This document shows, one piece after another, positions 17,123-25,411 of a DNA stretch of 36,427 bases (its first letter is position 1; each line of letters opens with the position of its first letter). The notes beneath the pieces are model-generated. The model was not told the origin of the DNA and did not search any database. It worked only from the letters and a program-made list of their open reading frames with translations. Source of the stretch: a virus. The stretch lies in IMG/VR virus record IMGVR_UViG_3300030060_001728, positions 1 through 36,427 of that record. One strand, given 5' to 3'. The translations under genes and the position numbers were made by a program.

Positions 17123-18100
17123 ATGGCTGTCAATAAACATTTCCACACCAGTAACGTAGCTGCAGTTGCAACAGAACAAAGTCTTTATAGTAATCTGGTT
17201 GCAGAGGCAATTCAGATATACGGTCATGATGTATTTTACATAGACAGAACTATTGTCGCAGAGGACACTGTTTTTGGAGAGGACTCTCTTTCTATTTTCA
17301 GAGATGCAGCTAAAATAGAAATGTATATGGAAAATGGAGATGGTGGGTTTGCTGGTGAACGAGAAATCATGAACCAGTTTGGTTTACAGAATTTAAGTGA
17401 AGCAACATTTGTTGTAAACAAATTAAGATTTCAAGAACTTACAAAACAGATTACAATTGAGTCGGGAACTGATAGTGAAGAGGGTGGTTCTGTTCTTTTA
17501 GAGGCAGGAACACTTGCAGCTATATCAACAGATTTAGAGGGAAGTGATTTTTATATTTTATCAGAGACAGATGCAACGGATTCAGATCGTCCTTTTGAGG
17601 GTGACGCAATATATCATCCTATTCTTAAAAAGATGTTCCAAGTTAATTTTGTAGATCATGATGAACCTTTCTTTCAGTTAGATAATAATCCAGTATATAA
17701 ACTAAGATGCCGTCTGTTTGATTATAGTTCTGAAGAACTTAATACTGGTATAGATACTATAGATGAGATTGAAGATGCACTAAGTGTAGCATCATCTGAG
17801 TTCCAGTTTACTTTGGAATCAAATACAGCGACAGTAAATGCTGTTCAATTAGAACCTAATATTGGTCGTATCATTCATGAAACTGAATCAGACGAACTTG
17901 TTGCACACGAAGATAGTGATATGACAACATCGGCTGGTTCTCTAATTTCAGAAACAGGAGAATACCTAATTCAAGAGTCCTATATAATAGGAGATATGTC
18001 ATCTGATAAAAACTCTCAAAATGAGTTATTTGATTCTGTTGATGATACAATATTAGACTTTAGTGAGTCAAATCCATTTGGGGATGTAGGGAGTAATTAA
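17123..18100 (+). CDS. 14: Neck protein gp14 (head completion)
   Basis: A 325-residue protein, longer than T4 gp14 (256). The N-terminal ~110 residues carry the family pattern: SLYSNLVAEAIQIYGHDVFYIDRT, FREA-like SIFRDAAKIEMYMEN and EIMNQFGLQNLSEATFVVNK. An acidic insertion at ~112-150 holds one Asp/Gly module. Conserved sequence then resumes (GDAIYHPILKKMFQVNFVDH, then FFQLDNNPVYKLRCRLFDYS). The last ~90 residues are an acidic tail with repeated LxxE/ExxLxxE strings, ending in DSVDDTILDFSESNPFGDVG, a C-terminus I recall from marine phage gp14. It partners gp13 at the neck. Confidence 0.85.
   Translation: MAVNKHFHTSNVAAVATEQSLYSNLVAEAIQIYGHDVFYIDRTIVAEDTVFGEDSLSIFRDAAKIEMYMENGDGGFAGEREIMNQFGLQNLSEATFVVNKLRFQELTKQITIESGTDSEEGGSVLLEAGTLAAISTDLEGSDFYILSETDATDSDRPFEGDAIYHPILKKMFQVNFVDHDEPFFQLDNNPVYKLRCRLFDYSSEELNTGIDTIDEIEDALSVASSEFQFTLESNTATVNAVQLEPNIGRIIHETESDELVAHEDSDMTTSAGSLISETGEYLIQESYIIGDMSSDKNSQNELFDSVDDTILDFSESNPFGDVGSN
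17455..17508 (+). repeat. Asp/Gly module inserted in gp14
   Basis: It encodes IESGTDSEEGGSVLLEAG, a diverged copy of the module found in the fibre and baseplate proteins. It lies in the region where gp14 is longer than its T4 relative. Confidence 0.55.
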
Positions 18101-18102
18101 TT

Positions 18103-18906
18103 ATGTTAGGACAGCAGTTTTATCATGAAAGTATAAGAAAAGTTATTGTTGCATTTGGAACAACATTTAATAATATTCAGTTAGTTCGTAAGGACAACGA
18201 TGGAAATATAACGCAAACGATGAAAGTTCCTCTTGCGTATGGCCCTCGTCAGAAGTGGTTAGTTCGTTTGAATGAAGATGCTGACCTATCAAAACAAGTT
18301 GCGGTTACTCTACCACGTATCGGTTTTGAAATACAAAACTTATCCTATGACCCTGCTAGAAAACTCAATAGAGTACAGAAATTTAAAAAGGTAAAGGGTG
18401 CTAATTCAAATAGACTTGACACACAGTATATGCCTGTCCCTTATAATCTATCAATTCAGTTGTACGTTATGGCAAAACAGTCTGATGACGCACTACAGAT
18501 TGTAGAACAGATTTTACCTTTCTTTCAACCAGACTATACACTCACTGTGAATGATATGGCAGATATGGGTATTAAGAGAGATGTACCAATTGTCTTAAAT
18601 AGTATTTCTTATGAGGACAACTATCAAGGTGATTTTGAAACTCGTAGGGCTCTTATCTACAATCTGGACTTTACTGCAAAGTTTTATCTATACGGCCCTG
18701 TTACTTCCTCTGGTGTTATCAAGACAGTTCAAGTTGACCAGTATGCCAACTTGCCTGATAAAACACCAACAAGAGAGCAAAGGTATAAAGTTACACCGAA
18801 ACCCTCAAATGCTGAAGCAGATGATGATTTTGGATTTAATGAGACAACCTCATTCTTTGAAGATGCAAAGACCTTTGACCCTGTATCTGGAACAGATAAA
18901 GAATAA
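18103..18906 (+). CDS. 15: Tail terminator / proximal sheath stabiliser gp15
   Basis: A 267-residue protein close to T4 gp15 in length (272). Family features include QFYHESIRKVIVAFGTTFNN at the start, VPLAYGPRQKWLVRL, LPRIGFEIQNLSYDPARKLN, and the central PVPYNLSIQLYVMAKQSDDA followed by QIVEQILPFFQPDYTLTVN. gp15 caps the tail tube and sheath and forms the joint to the head neck. It lies 2 nt after gene 14 and 5 nt before gene 16, in the standard order. Confidence 0.9.
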   Translation: MLGQQFYHESIRKVIVAFGTTFNNIQLVRKDNDGNITQTMKVPLAYGPRQKWLVRLNEDADLSKQVAVTLPRIGFEIQNLSYDPARKLNRVQKFKKVKGANSNRLDTQYMPVPYNLSIQLYVMAKQSDDALQIVEQILPFFQPDYTLTVNDMADMGIKRDVPIVLNSISYEDNYQGDFETRRALIYNLDFTAKFYLYGPVTSSGVIKTVQVDQYANLPDKTPTREQRYKVTPKPSNAEADDDFGFNETTSFFEDAKTFDPVSGTDKE

Positions 18907-18911
18907 TCATT

Positions 18912-19355
18912 ATGCCTGATCCTACTAAAGAACTTGATAAGGCACTTGGTATTTTAAATGACGTAGAAACTTTACAAAAAGAACCTTGGAACTATGTCCA
19001 TAAAACGGAAAGTGTAGAGAATCCTGTTTCTAAAATGCCTACACAAGAAGTGAGTCAGGACGTAGATAACGATTATGAATATCAAAGACAAAATTTCTAC
19101 AACCTTGTGGAAAGAGGAAATGATGCAATTACTGGTATTCTTGAACTAGCTAAAGAGTCAGAACATCCAAGGACATACGAAGTTGCAGGCAACCTTATCA
19201 AACAAGTTGCAGAGGTTACAGAAAAACTTGGAGACTTACAGGAGAAAATGAAGAAGCTGAAAGAGGTTCCAGATAATGCTCCAAAAAATGTTACTAATGC
19301 ATTATTCGTAGGGAGTACAGCAGAACTTCAAAAAATGTTGAAGAGTGATGATTAG
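18912..19355 (+). CDS. 16: Terminase small subunit gp16
   Basis: A 147-residue, highly charged helical protein of the gp16 type. The N-terminal LDKALGILNDVETLQ is followed by a disordered stretch. The central QRQNFYNLVERGNDAITGIL and PRTYEVAGNLIKQVAEVTEK segments form the coiled-coil oligomerisation region. In T4-like phages gp16 forms rings that recognise DNA and regulate gp17 packaging. Two unrelated genes separate it from gene 17, unlike T4 where 16 and 17 are adjacent. It ends GAT TAG, overlapping the start of the next gene. Confidence 0.85.
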   Translation: MPDPTKELDKALGILNDVETLQKEPWNYVHKTESVENPVSKMPTQEVSQDVDNDYEYQRQNFYNLVERGNDAITGILELAKESEHPRTYEVAGNLIKQVAEVTEKLGDLQEKMKKLKEVPDNAPKNVTNALFVGSTAELQKMLKSDD

Positions 19356-20061
19356 AGAAGATTACGAAGCATGGGAAGCATATCCACAACATAGGTGGTT
19401 ATTTAATAAACTAGAGTTGTCATCCAAACTAGGATATGATTGTGGCCCTGCTTGTGTTCCCATCAAAAAAACTGGTAACTATATTATAAGACCAATATAC
19501 AATTTGTGTGGTATGGGTATTGGTGCTCACAAAAAATTCTTAGATGTGAACATTCATGCAGAAAAAATGAAATATCATAAACATATTCCGCCTGGCTATT
19601 TTTGGTGTGAGTGGTTTGATGGAAACCATTACTCAATAGATTACAAGTGGGTCAATGAGGGCAAAGGCGGTATTCATAGTCATTGGGAGCCATTTTGTTG
19701 TATGAAGGGTACGCACTTTAACACAGATAATCTTACAAAGTTTAAAGAATGGGAAGTTATAGACTTTCCCTTTTCTTTTGACGTTTTGCCAGAATGGATT
19801 CATGGTATAGAAACAGAAAAATACCTAAATATAGAAACAAAGGATGACAAAGTAATAGAGATACATTTAAGGCAGGGGAATACTCTGGCATGGAATTATA
19901 ACATAGGAACAAAGATTACTCCTGTGTGGAAAAATGAAGACTACAAAGAATACGAACATTTACCATTTGTGAATAATCGTAGTCCAGAAAGTTTTAGATA
20001 TGAGGCTGATGGTAATTTGTCGGATGTAAGATTGGGGTATTATGTCAATGAAAAGATTTAA
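19348..20061 (+). CDS. Conserved marine T4-like phage protein of unknown function, between 16 and 17
   Basis: A 237-residue protein. The ATG at 19348 is preferred over the GTG one codon earlier; both overlap the end of gene 16. A conserved N-terminal block reads YPQHRWLFNKLELSSKLGYD, then CGPACVPIKKTGNYIIRPIY, then NLCGMGIGA. This is followed by PPGYFWCEWFDGNHYSIDY. I remember relatives in marine T4-like genomes, always unannotated. The RPIYNLxGMGIGA string hints at a nucleotide-binding ATP-grasp-like fold, but I cannot confirm it. Several Cys and His residues (C34, C38, C55, C128, C129) could bind metal. No transmembrane segment or signal peptide. Its place between the terminase genes suggests packaging or late metabolism, without proof. 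Confidence 0.8.
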   Translation: MIREDYEAWEAYPQHRWLFNKLELSSKLGYDCGPACVPIKKTGNYIIRPIYNLCGMGIGAHKKFLDVNIHAEKMKYHKHIPPGYFWCEWFDGNHYSIDYKWVNEGKGGIHSHWEPFCCMKGTHFNTDNLTKFKEWEVIDFPFSFDVLPEWIHGIETEKYLNIETKDDKVIEIHLRQGNTLAWNYNIGTKITPVWKNEDYKEYEHLPFVNNRSPESFRYEADGNLSDVRLGYYVNEKI

Positions 20062-20578
20062 AAGTTTTATCAAAGAAAATGTTGATATAGGGGATTGGAA
20101 ATACGAGGGCCCGAAAAATTTTGCTATGAAACTCATGGATAAGTTTGGAGCTCCTAATTACGTAGAAAAAAATCCAAAAACAAATAAAGGATATGCAGTC
20201 GTATTTAAAAATATTGACGGTTTCGATTTTGTTCGTGTTGTTGACTCAAACACAAATAAATTGCACCCATATCCAGCAAAAATATATGTAGAGGGTGGTC
20301 TATATTTTAAAGTCCCACATGAGATGGTGGGTAAATTTAAGTTGGCTTCTCCTACAATCATGATTGATGAATTAAATGGATACGTAATCGGTAAGTGTGC
20401 AAGTCTAAGTATTGCAGCTGCAACCATTCAATTTGTTATTGATGGTGTAAATGGTGATGCTCCTCCAACAAAGGAAGAGTATGATAAAAGATTGAAAAGA
20501 ATTATAAATGATGGAGTTTTAGACCCTAAGATCAGTTGGTGGGAAGATGGTCTAAACGAAATGGGGAATGATGACTGA
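20042..20578 (+). CDS. Conserved phage protein of unknown function next to large terminase gene
   Basis: A 178-residue protein. Two in-frame starts (20042 and 20048) are possible. The second gives MKRFKSFIKEN, typical of T4-like phage proteins, whereas GGGG at ~20035 sits better for the first. The body has GPKNFAMKLMDKFGAPNYVE, KGYAVVFKNIDGFDFVRVVD, a KVPHEMVGKFK block and a basic or acidic C-terminus rich in Trp (SWWEDGLNEMGNDD). I do not recognise a domain. It overlaps its upstream neighbour by about 14-20 nt and gene 17 by 11 nt, so it is made in the same transcript. Confidence 0.75.
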   Translation: MSMKRFKSFIKENVDIGDWKYEGPKNFAMKLMDKFGAPNYVEKNPKTNKGYAVVFKNIDGFDFVRVVDSNTNKLHPYPAKIYVEGGLYFKVPHEMVGKFKLASPTIMIDELNGYVIGKCASLSIAAATIQFVIDGVNGDAPPTKEEYDKRLKRIINDGVLDPKISWWEDGLNEMGNDD

Positions 20579-22214
20579 TTCAGTCTATCTTGGTAATCCT
20601 AATCTCAAGAAGGCCAATGTCGCTCAAGAGTGGACAAAGAATGAGATTAAGGAATATTCTAAATGTATGAAAGACCCTATCTACTTTATCAAGACATACA
20701 TTCGTATCGTATCTCTTGATGAAGGTCTTGTGCCTTTTGAGATGTATGACTTTCAAAAAGAGATGGTAGGAACATTTCATAACAATCGTTTCACCATTTG
20801 TAAACTTCCTAGACAGTCTGGAAAATCCACTACTATCATCGCTTATCTTCTGCATTACGTTTTGTTTAATGCATCTGTGAATGTAGCAATACTTGCAAAC
20901 AAAGCTGCAACTGCTCGTGACCTTCTTGGTAGACTACAACTTGCATATGAACATCTTCCCAAGTGGTTACAACAAGGAGTTATGAGTTGGAACAAAGGTT
21001 CTTTGGAGTTGGAAAATGGTTCAAAAATACTTGCCTCATCTACTAGTGCTAGTGCAGTGCGTGGTGGCTCTTATAACATTATATTTCTGGACGAGTTCGC
21101 CTACGTTCCTAGCAATGTCGCAGAACAATTTTTTTCCTCTGTGTACCCCACCATCTCATCTGGTAAGACCACAAAGGTGATGATTGTATCCACTCCACAT
21201 GGTATGAATATGTTCTATAAGTTGTGGGTGGATGCAGAAGAACAGAGAAACTCTTACGTTCCCATAGAGGTTCATTGGAGTGAAGTGCCAGGCCGTGATG
21301 AAAAGTGGAAAGAAGAAACTATAAAAAACACTTCAGAGGCTCAGTTCAACACAGAATTTGAGTGTGAGTTTCTTGGTTCTATTAATACACTCATATCACC
21401 AGCAAAACTCAGAACGATGCCGTACAGAGAACCAAAGCAGTCGAATGCTGGACTTGACGTTCATGAACTACCAGAAAAAGATAAAACATATGTTTTATGT
21501 GCAGACGTATCAAGGGGAACTGCAAATGACTACTCTGCATTTGTTGTGGTTGATGTATCACAGATGCCATATAAAGTGGTTGCAAAGTTTAGAGACAATG
21601 AGATAAAACCACTATTATTTCCAGCAAAGATATACGAAGTTGCAAGGGCATACAACCAAGCATTTGTATTAGTTGAGGTAAACGATATAGGTGAACAGGT
21701 TGCAAATGCACTTCAGTTTGATATGGAGTATGATAATCTTATCATGGCATCTATGAGAGGTCGAGCTGGTCAAGTATTAGGCGGTGGGTTTAGTGGTGGT
21801 AAGGCACAACTTGGAGTGAGAACAACAAAGGCAGTGAAGAAGATAGGGTGTTCAAACTTAAAACAGTTGGTAGAGGACAACAAACTTGTTATCGAAGACT
21901 ACGATATAATCAATGAACTATCTACCTTTATAGTCAAGGGTTCTTCTCATCAAGCAGACGAAGGGTGTACTGATGACCTAGTTGCTTGTCTGTTTATATT
22001 TGCATGGGTTACAGACCAAACATATTTTAAAGAATTGACAGACATGGATATTCGTAAGACTATGATGGCAGAACAACAAGATATGTTGGAACAGGATATG
22101 GCTCCATTTGGGTTTATTGTAAATGGTTTAGAAGATGAAAACATAGGAGAGATGGTTGATGAATATGGAACTAAATGGAATCCAGTTGTAAGAGATTACG
22201 GATCGAACTGGTGA
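20568..22214 (+). CDS. 17: Terminase large subunit gp17
   Basis: A 548-residue packaging motor of the T4 gp17 type (T4: 610). The ATPase half has Walker A PRQSGKST at 81-88, Walker B IFLDEF at 172-177 and the coupling motif STPHG at 208-212. The nuclease half has D313 in CADVSRG, E370/D373 in LVEVND, and D469/D470 in CTDDLVA, the acidic cluster of the RNase H-like fold. The protein is complete with all key residues. The motor cuts concatemeric DNA and pumps it through the portal gp20. Two ATG codons are adjacent at 20568 and 20571. The stop TGA at 22212-22214 directly abuts the stop of the gene on the opposite strand. Confidence 0.95.
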   Translation: MMTDSVYLGNPNLKKANVAQEWTKNEIKEYSKCMKDPIYFIKTYIRIVSLDEGLVPFEMYDFQKEMVGTFHNNRFTICKLPRQSGKSTTIIAYLLHYVLFNASVNVAILANKAATARDLLGRLQLAYEHLPKWLQQGVMSWNKGSLELENGSKILASSTSASAVRGGSYNIIFLDEFAYVPSNVAEQFFSSVYPTISSGKTTKVMIVSTPHGMNMFYKLWVDAEEQRNSYVPIEVHWSEVPGRDEKWKEETIKNTSEAQFNTEFECEFLGSINTLISPAKLRTMPYREPKQSNAGLDVHELPEKDKTYVLCADVSRGTANDYSAFVVVDVSQMPYKVVAKFRDNEIKPLLFPAKIYEVARAYNQAFVLVEVNDIGEQVANALQFDMEYDNLIMASMRGRAGQVLGGGFSGGKAQLGVRTTKAVKKIGCSNLKQLVEDNKLVIEDYDIINELSTFIVKGSSHQADEGCTDDLVACLFIFAWVTDQTYFKELTDMDIRKTMMAEQQDMLEQDMAPFGFIVNGLEDENIGEMVDEYGTKWNPVVRDYGSNW

Positions 22215-22517
22215 TTAAATAAACTCTATTAAATCATTATCTACCTTAATCCAACAGTTAGAACACAATATCTGGGATTTTCCTATAAGGTGAAATATTT
22301 CTTTACGGCTCTCATCATTTGTACCAACACGTTTTGTTAGTTTTCGTATCTCTGAATCATGTGGATAGAACTTGAGGCAGACAGTTTCACTCTCTCCACA
22401 GTGTTTACAGGACTTATCTATTAGAAAGTCATTGAGTAATAAGATTCTTTTACGATAGTTTCTACGAGCTACCTTTTTAATTGTCTCTTTGTACTTCTCA
22501 TAATGTTCATTAACCAT
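22215..22517 (-). CDS. Zinc-finger, degenerate HNH-like protein on the opposite strand
   Basis: A 100-residue protein and the only convincing minus-strand gene. The N-terminal ~30 residues are basic and helical (YKETIKKVARRNYRKRIL). Then come CKHC (37-40) and CSNC (85-88), the two Cys pairs of an HNH-type zinc fold, with LKFYPHDSEIRK between them where active enzymes have a His-His pair followed by D. Here the two His positions read Tyr-Pro, and the His often following the second Cys pair is Trp. The zinc scaffold is therefore kept but the nuclease centre appears lost. It might bind DNA as a regulator or be a relic of a homing endonuclease. It has its own late promoter with ATG exactly at the predicted start. 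It ends base to base with gene 17. Confidence 0.72.
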   Translation of the reverse strand: MVNEHYEKYKETIKKVARRNYRKRILLLNDFLIDKSCKHCGESETVCLKFYPHDSEIRKLTKRVGTNDESRKEIFHLIGKSQILCSNCWIKVDNDLIEFI

Positions 22518-22522
22518 ATAGT

Positions 22523-22530
22523 TATTTATA
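22523..22530 (-). promoter_or_regulatory. Late promoter on the minus strand for the HNH-like gene
   Basis: The minus strand reads TATAAATA followed by ACTAT and then ATG. With the T4 late start rule (6 nt after the box) the first transcribed base is 22517, the A of the start codon. Confidence 0.7.
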
Positions 22531-22573
22531 TGTTATAACACCTATAAAAATAGTTTTTGTAGAATTGTTTTTT

Positions 22574-22581
22574 TATAAATA
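22574..22581 (+). promoter_or_regulatory. Late promoter TATAAATA for gene 18
   Basis: An exact box in the 113-bp gap. The predicted start is near 22587, leaving a 43-nt leader with TAAGGAG at 22615-22621 before the ATG at 22630. It points away from the minus-strand box 43 bp to the left. Confidence 0.8.
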
Positions 22582-22629
22582 TCTGTACAGAATAGAAAAC
22601 ACTCTTACTAAAAAATAAGGAGTACGCAA

Positions 22630-24840
22630 ATGAGTTTTTTAGTTTCTCCTGGCGTTCATGTTAAAGAGATTGATTTAACTAACGTAGTTCCTAGTGTTGA
22701 TACCACTATTGGAGCTCTTGCTGGAGTCTTTGAAAAAGGCCCAATATCAAAAGTAGTTAATATCACCTCTGAAGCTGATCTCGTCAATAATTTTGGTAAA
22801 CCAAATGCCTCTAACTATGAGTGGTGGTTTACCTGTTCTAATTTCCTAAAGTATAGTAATACTTTAAAAGTAGTTCGTGCCGAAACTGGTATGTTAAATG
22901 CCGGAGAAGCTTCTGGTGTACTAATTCAAAACGATGATGTATATTTTGCAAGTTATTACTCAGAGACAGGTGATGGTCAAGTTACCTCTAATGATTGGTA
23001 TGCTAGGTCAGCTGGTACACATGGTAACTCTCTACGATTGGAAGTTTGTCCTTCTGCAACTGCATACGAACAAGATTTGGGTGTTGGCAACTTAGTCAAC
23101 GGTGCTGGTGCAGTTGGTGATACAACGATAACAGTCGATGATGCTGATGCCTCTGGTTTTGCCTTCCAAGTTGGAGACATGATCAAGTTTCACACAAACG
23201 ATAGTGTTACTGCAACAAGTAATGGTGCAATATCCACAGCTTCTATCAACCTAACAGTTGATGGAAACTCTGGTACAATCACAACTGGTATGCGAGTTAT
23301 TGCAGCTGGAATTGATGAAGTAGTTACAGTTAAAACTGTTACATCCCAAACTGCTCTTGTTTTAGATAAAGCAATTACAATTTCAGATAACGTCAGTATG
23401 GCATTTTCTGCTTACGCTTCAGTAGAAAGTGGTGATACTCAATACGAAGTTACTGGTATCAGTGGTGAAGTATTAACTATTCGTTTGAAAGACGATGCAG
23501 ATGAAGGTGGTCTACAAACCGTTATTCCTGACAACTCTTTCATAACAAGACGTTGGAGATTTGCTGACCGATTTGATGCTGCTCCTAGAACTTCTGCTTG
23601 GAATACACAAAATGGTCGAGGTGCTGGTGATGAGATGCACGTTGTAGTCTTTGACGGTACAGGCGACATAACAGGTTTTGCTGCTGGAGTAGCAGGACAA
23701 AGAACTTCTGCTATCATAGAAACATATGCTAACCTTTCAAAGAATCCTTCTGCAAAAGGGCCTCAGGGAGATAGTATCTACTATCCGACAGTGTTCTTTA
23801 ATCAGTCTGATTTTGTTTATTGGGGTGATCATATTTCTACTGGTACAAACTGGGGAACTGATACAACAAGTGCTTACACAGAACTCAAACCTATCACTCT
23901 TGTAACATTTACAGGTGGTACGGATGATTATTCTGTTACTGCTGGTGAACTGGAACTTGCGTATGATAAGTTTGCTGATGCAGAAACAGAAAATGTAAAC
24001 CTAGTAATGGGTGGCCCAAGTTCTGGTGTAACGAACACTGCAGCTGGACAAGATACTCATGTAACAATGATTACCTCTCTTGTGGAAGGTAGAAAAGACT
24101 GTGTTGCATTTGTTTCTCCATATCGGGCTGCAACAGTTGGTATCACAAATTCAACTACACAAACAGAAAATGTAACAGAGGCATTTGAACTATGTCCTTC
24201 ATCTTCTTATGTTGTGTTTGACAGTGGTTACAAATATATGTACGACAAATACAATGACGTATATCGTTTTGTTCCATTGAACGGTGATATTGCTGGTCTG
24301 TGTGCAAATACAGATGGTGTTGCTGATCCTTGGTTCTCTCCTGCTGGTTACAATCGTGGAAACGTAAGAGGTGCAATTTCTCTTTCTTACAATCCTACAG
24401 GTGGAGAAAGAGATCAACTATATCGCTTCAGAGTTAATCCAGTGGTTAACTTCCCAGGCCAAGGTGTGGTTCTGTTTGGTGATAAAACTGCTCTTGCAAA
24501 ACCAAGTGCATTTGACCGTATCAACGTAAGACGTTTGTTCTTGGTTCTTGAGAAAGCAATTGCAACAGCTGCTAAGTTTCAACTCTTTGAATTTAACGAT
24601 GAGTTTACACGGGCACAGTTCCGTAACTTGGTAGAACCTTTCTTGAGAGATGTTCAAGGTCGAAGAGGTATTACAGACTTTAAGGTAGTCGCAGACGGTA
24701 CAAATAATACCGGCGAAGTTATTGACCGAAACGAGTTTATTGGAGATATTTACATTAAGCCTGCTCGTTCAATTAACTTTATTACCCTAAACTTTATTGC
24801 AACTCGAACAGGGGTTGACTTTAGTGAGGTAGGAGGTTAA
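22630..24840 (+). CDS. 18: Contractile tail sheath protein gp18
   Basis: A 736-residue protein (T4 gp18: 659). It has the family N-terminus SFLVSPGVHVKEIDLTNVVP followed by GALAGVFEKGPI. The C-terminal domain contains RINVRRLFLVLEKAIATAAK, FNDEFTRAQFRNLVEPFLRD and IKPARSINFITLNFIATRTG, the conserved core that packs against the tube. The middle (residues ~160-300) is a Thr/Val/Asp-rich insertion of beta repeats, the usual variable surface domains. Many copies assemble into the contractile sheath. It is first in the 18-19-20 operon, and its last codons carry the ribosome site AGGAGG (24831-24836) for gene 19. Confidence 0.93.
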   Translation: MSFLVSPGVHVKEIDLTNVVPSVDTTIGALAGVFEKGPISKVVNITSEADLVNNFGKPNASNYEWWFTCSNFLKYSNTLKVVRAETGMLNAGEASGVLIQNDDVYFASYYSETGDGQVTSNDWYARSAGTHGNSLRLEVCPSATAYEQDLGVGNLVNGAGAVGDTTITVDDADASGFAFQVGDMIKFHTNDSVTATSNGAISTASINLTVDGNSGTITTGMRVIAAGIDEVVTVKTVTSQTALVLDKAITISDNVSMAFSAYASVESGDTQYEVTGISGEVLTIRLKDDADEGGLQTVIPDNSFITRRWRFADRFDAAPRTSAWNTQNGRGAGDEMHVVVFDGTGDITGFAAGVAGQRTSAIIETYANLSKNPSAKGPQGDSIYYPTVFFNQSDFVYWGDHISTGTNWGTDTTSAYTELKPITLVTFTGGTDDYSVTAGELELAYDKFADAETENVNLVMGGPSSGVTNTAAGQDTHVTMITSLVEGRKDCVAFVSPYRAATVGITNSTTQTENVTEAFELCPSSSYVVFDSGYKYMYDKYNDVYRFVPLNGDIAGLCANTDGVADPWFSPAGYNRGNVRGAISLSYNPTGGERDQLYRFRVNPVVNFPGQGVVLFGDKTALAKPSAFDRINVRRLFLVLEKAIATAAKFQLFEFNDEFTRAQFRNLVEPFLRDVQGRRGITDFKVVADGTNNTGEVIDRNEFIGDIYIKPARSINFITLNFIATRTGVDFSEVGG

Positions 24841-24842
24841 TC

Positions 24843-25376
24843 ATGGCACAGATAGATGACTTCAAAGCTAACTTAATCGGTGGTGGTGCTCGTGCTAACC
24901 AATACAGAGTAACGATTACTCCACCGCCTGGCATTGCAATTGGACTAGATGTTCGTAGAACTTCATTTCTTGTGACTGCTTCTAATTTACCAGCATCAAC
25001 TCTTGCTGCAATACCTGTACCATTTCGTGGAAGAAACATTTATGTATCTGGTGATCGTCCAGCTCCTGAGCCTTGGTCAGTTACATTCATGAATGATACA
25101 GACTTCATGATACGAAATGCAATGGAAAGATGGCAAAATGGTATCAACGACTATGCTGAAAATACAGGAGTTATTTCTCCTGCTGATTATCAGACAGACT
25201 TGACCGTTGAACAACTGGATCGTGATGATACTGTACTAAAAAGTTATATCTTTAGATCAGCATATCCATTGACAATTAGTCAAATTGACTTAACAAATGA
25301 AGAAGCAACAGCAATCGAAACTTTCGATGTAACTTGGCAGTATCAACACTTTGAACCTAGTGGCGTAAGCTTCTAA
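24843..25376 (+). CDS. 19: Tail tube protein gp19
   Basis: A 177-residue protein (T4 gp19: 163). The N-terminus reads IDDFKANLIGGGARANQYRV and is followed by FLVTASNLPASTLAAIPVPF, the tube-protein signature. Further strands are FRGRNIYVSGDRPAPEPWSV and DTDFMIRNAMERWQNGINDY. The C-terminus is TFDVTWQYQHFEPSGVSF. Hexamers stack to form the rigid inner tube. Start at ATG 24843 with a full AGGAGG 6 nt upstream, fitting very high expression. Confidence 0.93.
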   Translation: MAQIDDFKANLIGGGARANQYRVTITPPPGIAIGLDVRRTSFLVTASNLPASTLAAIPVPFRGRNIYVSGDRPAPEPWSVTFMNDTDFMIRNAMERWQNGINDYAENTGVISPADYQTDLTVEQLDRDDTVLKSYIFRSAYPLTISQIDLTNEEATAIETFDVTWQYQHFEPSGVSF

Positions 25377-25382
25377 TTTTAA

Positions 25383-25404
25383 CCTACTAAATATAATGAG
25401 TAGG
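25383..25404 (+). promoter_or_regulatory. Hairpin overlapping the ribosome site of gene 20
   Basis: CCTACT (25383-25388) pairs with AGTAGG (25399-25404) across a 10-nt A/T loop. The right arm covers most of the TAGGAG ribosome site in front of ATG 25412, so it may lower portal translation relative to the tube gene before it. Confidence 0.45.
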
Positions 25405-25411
25405 AGATATT

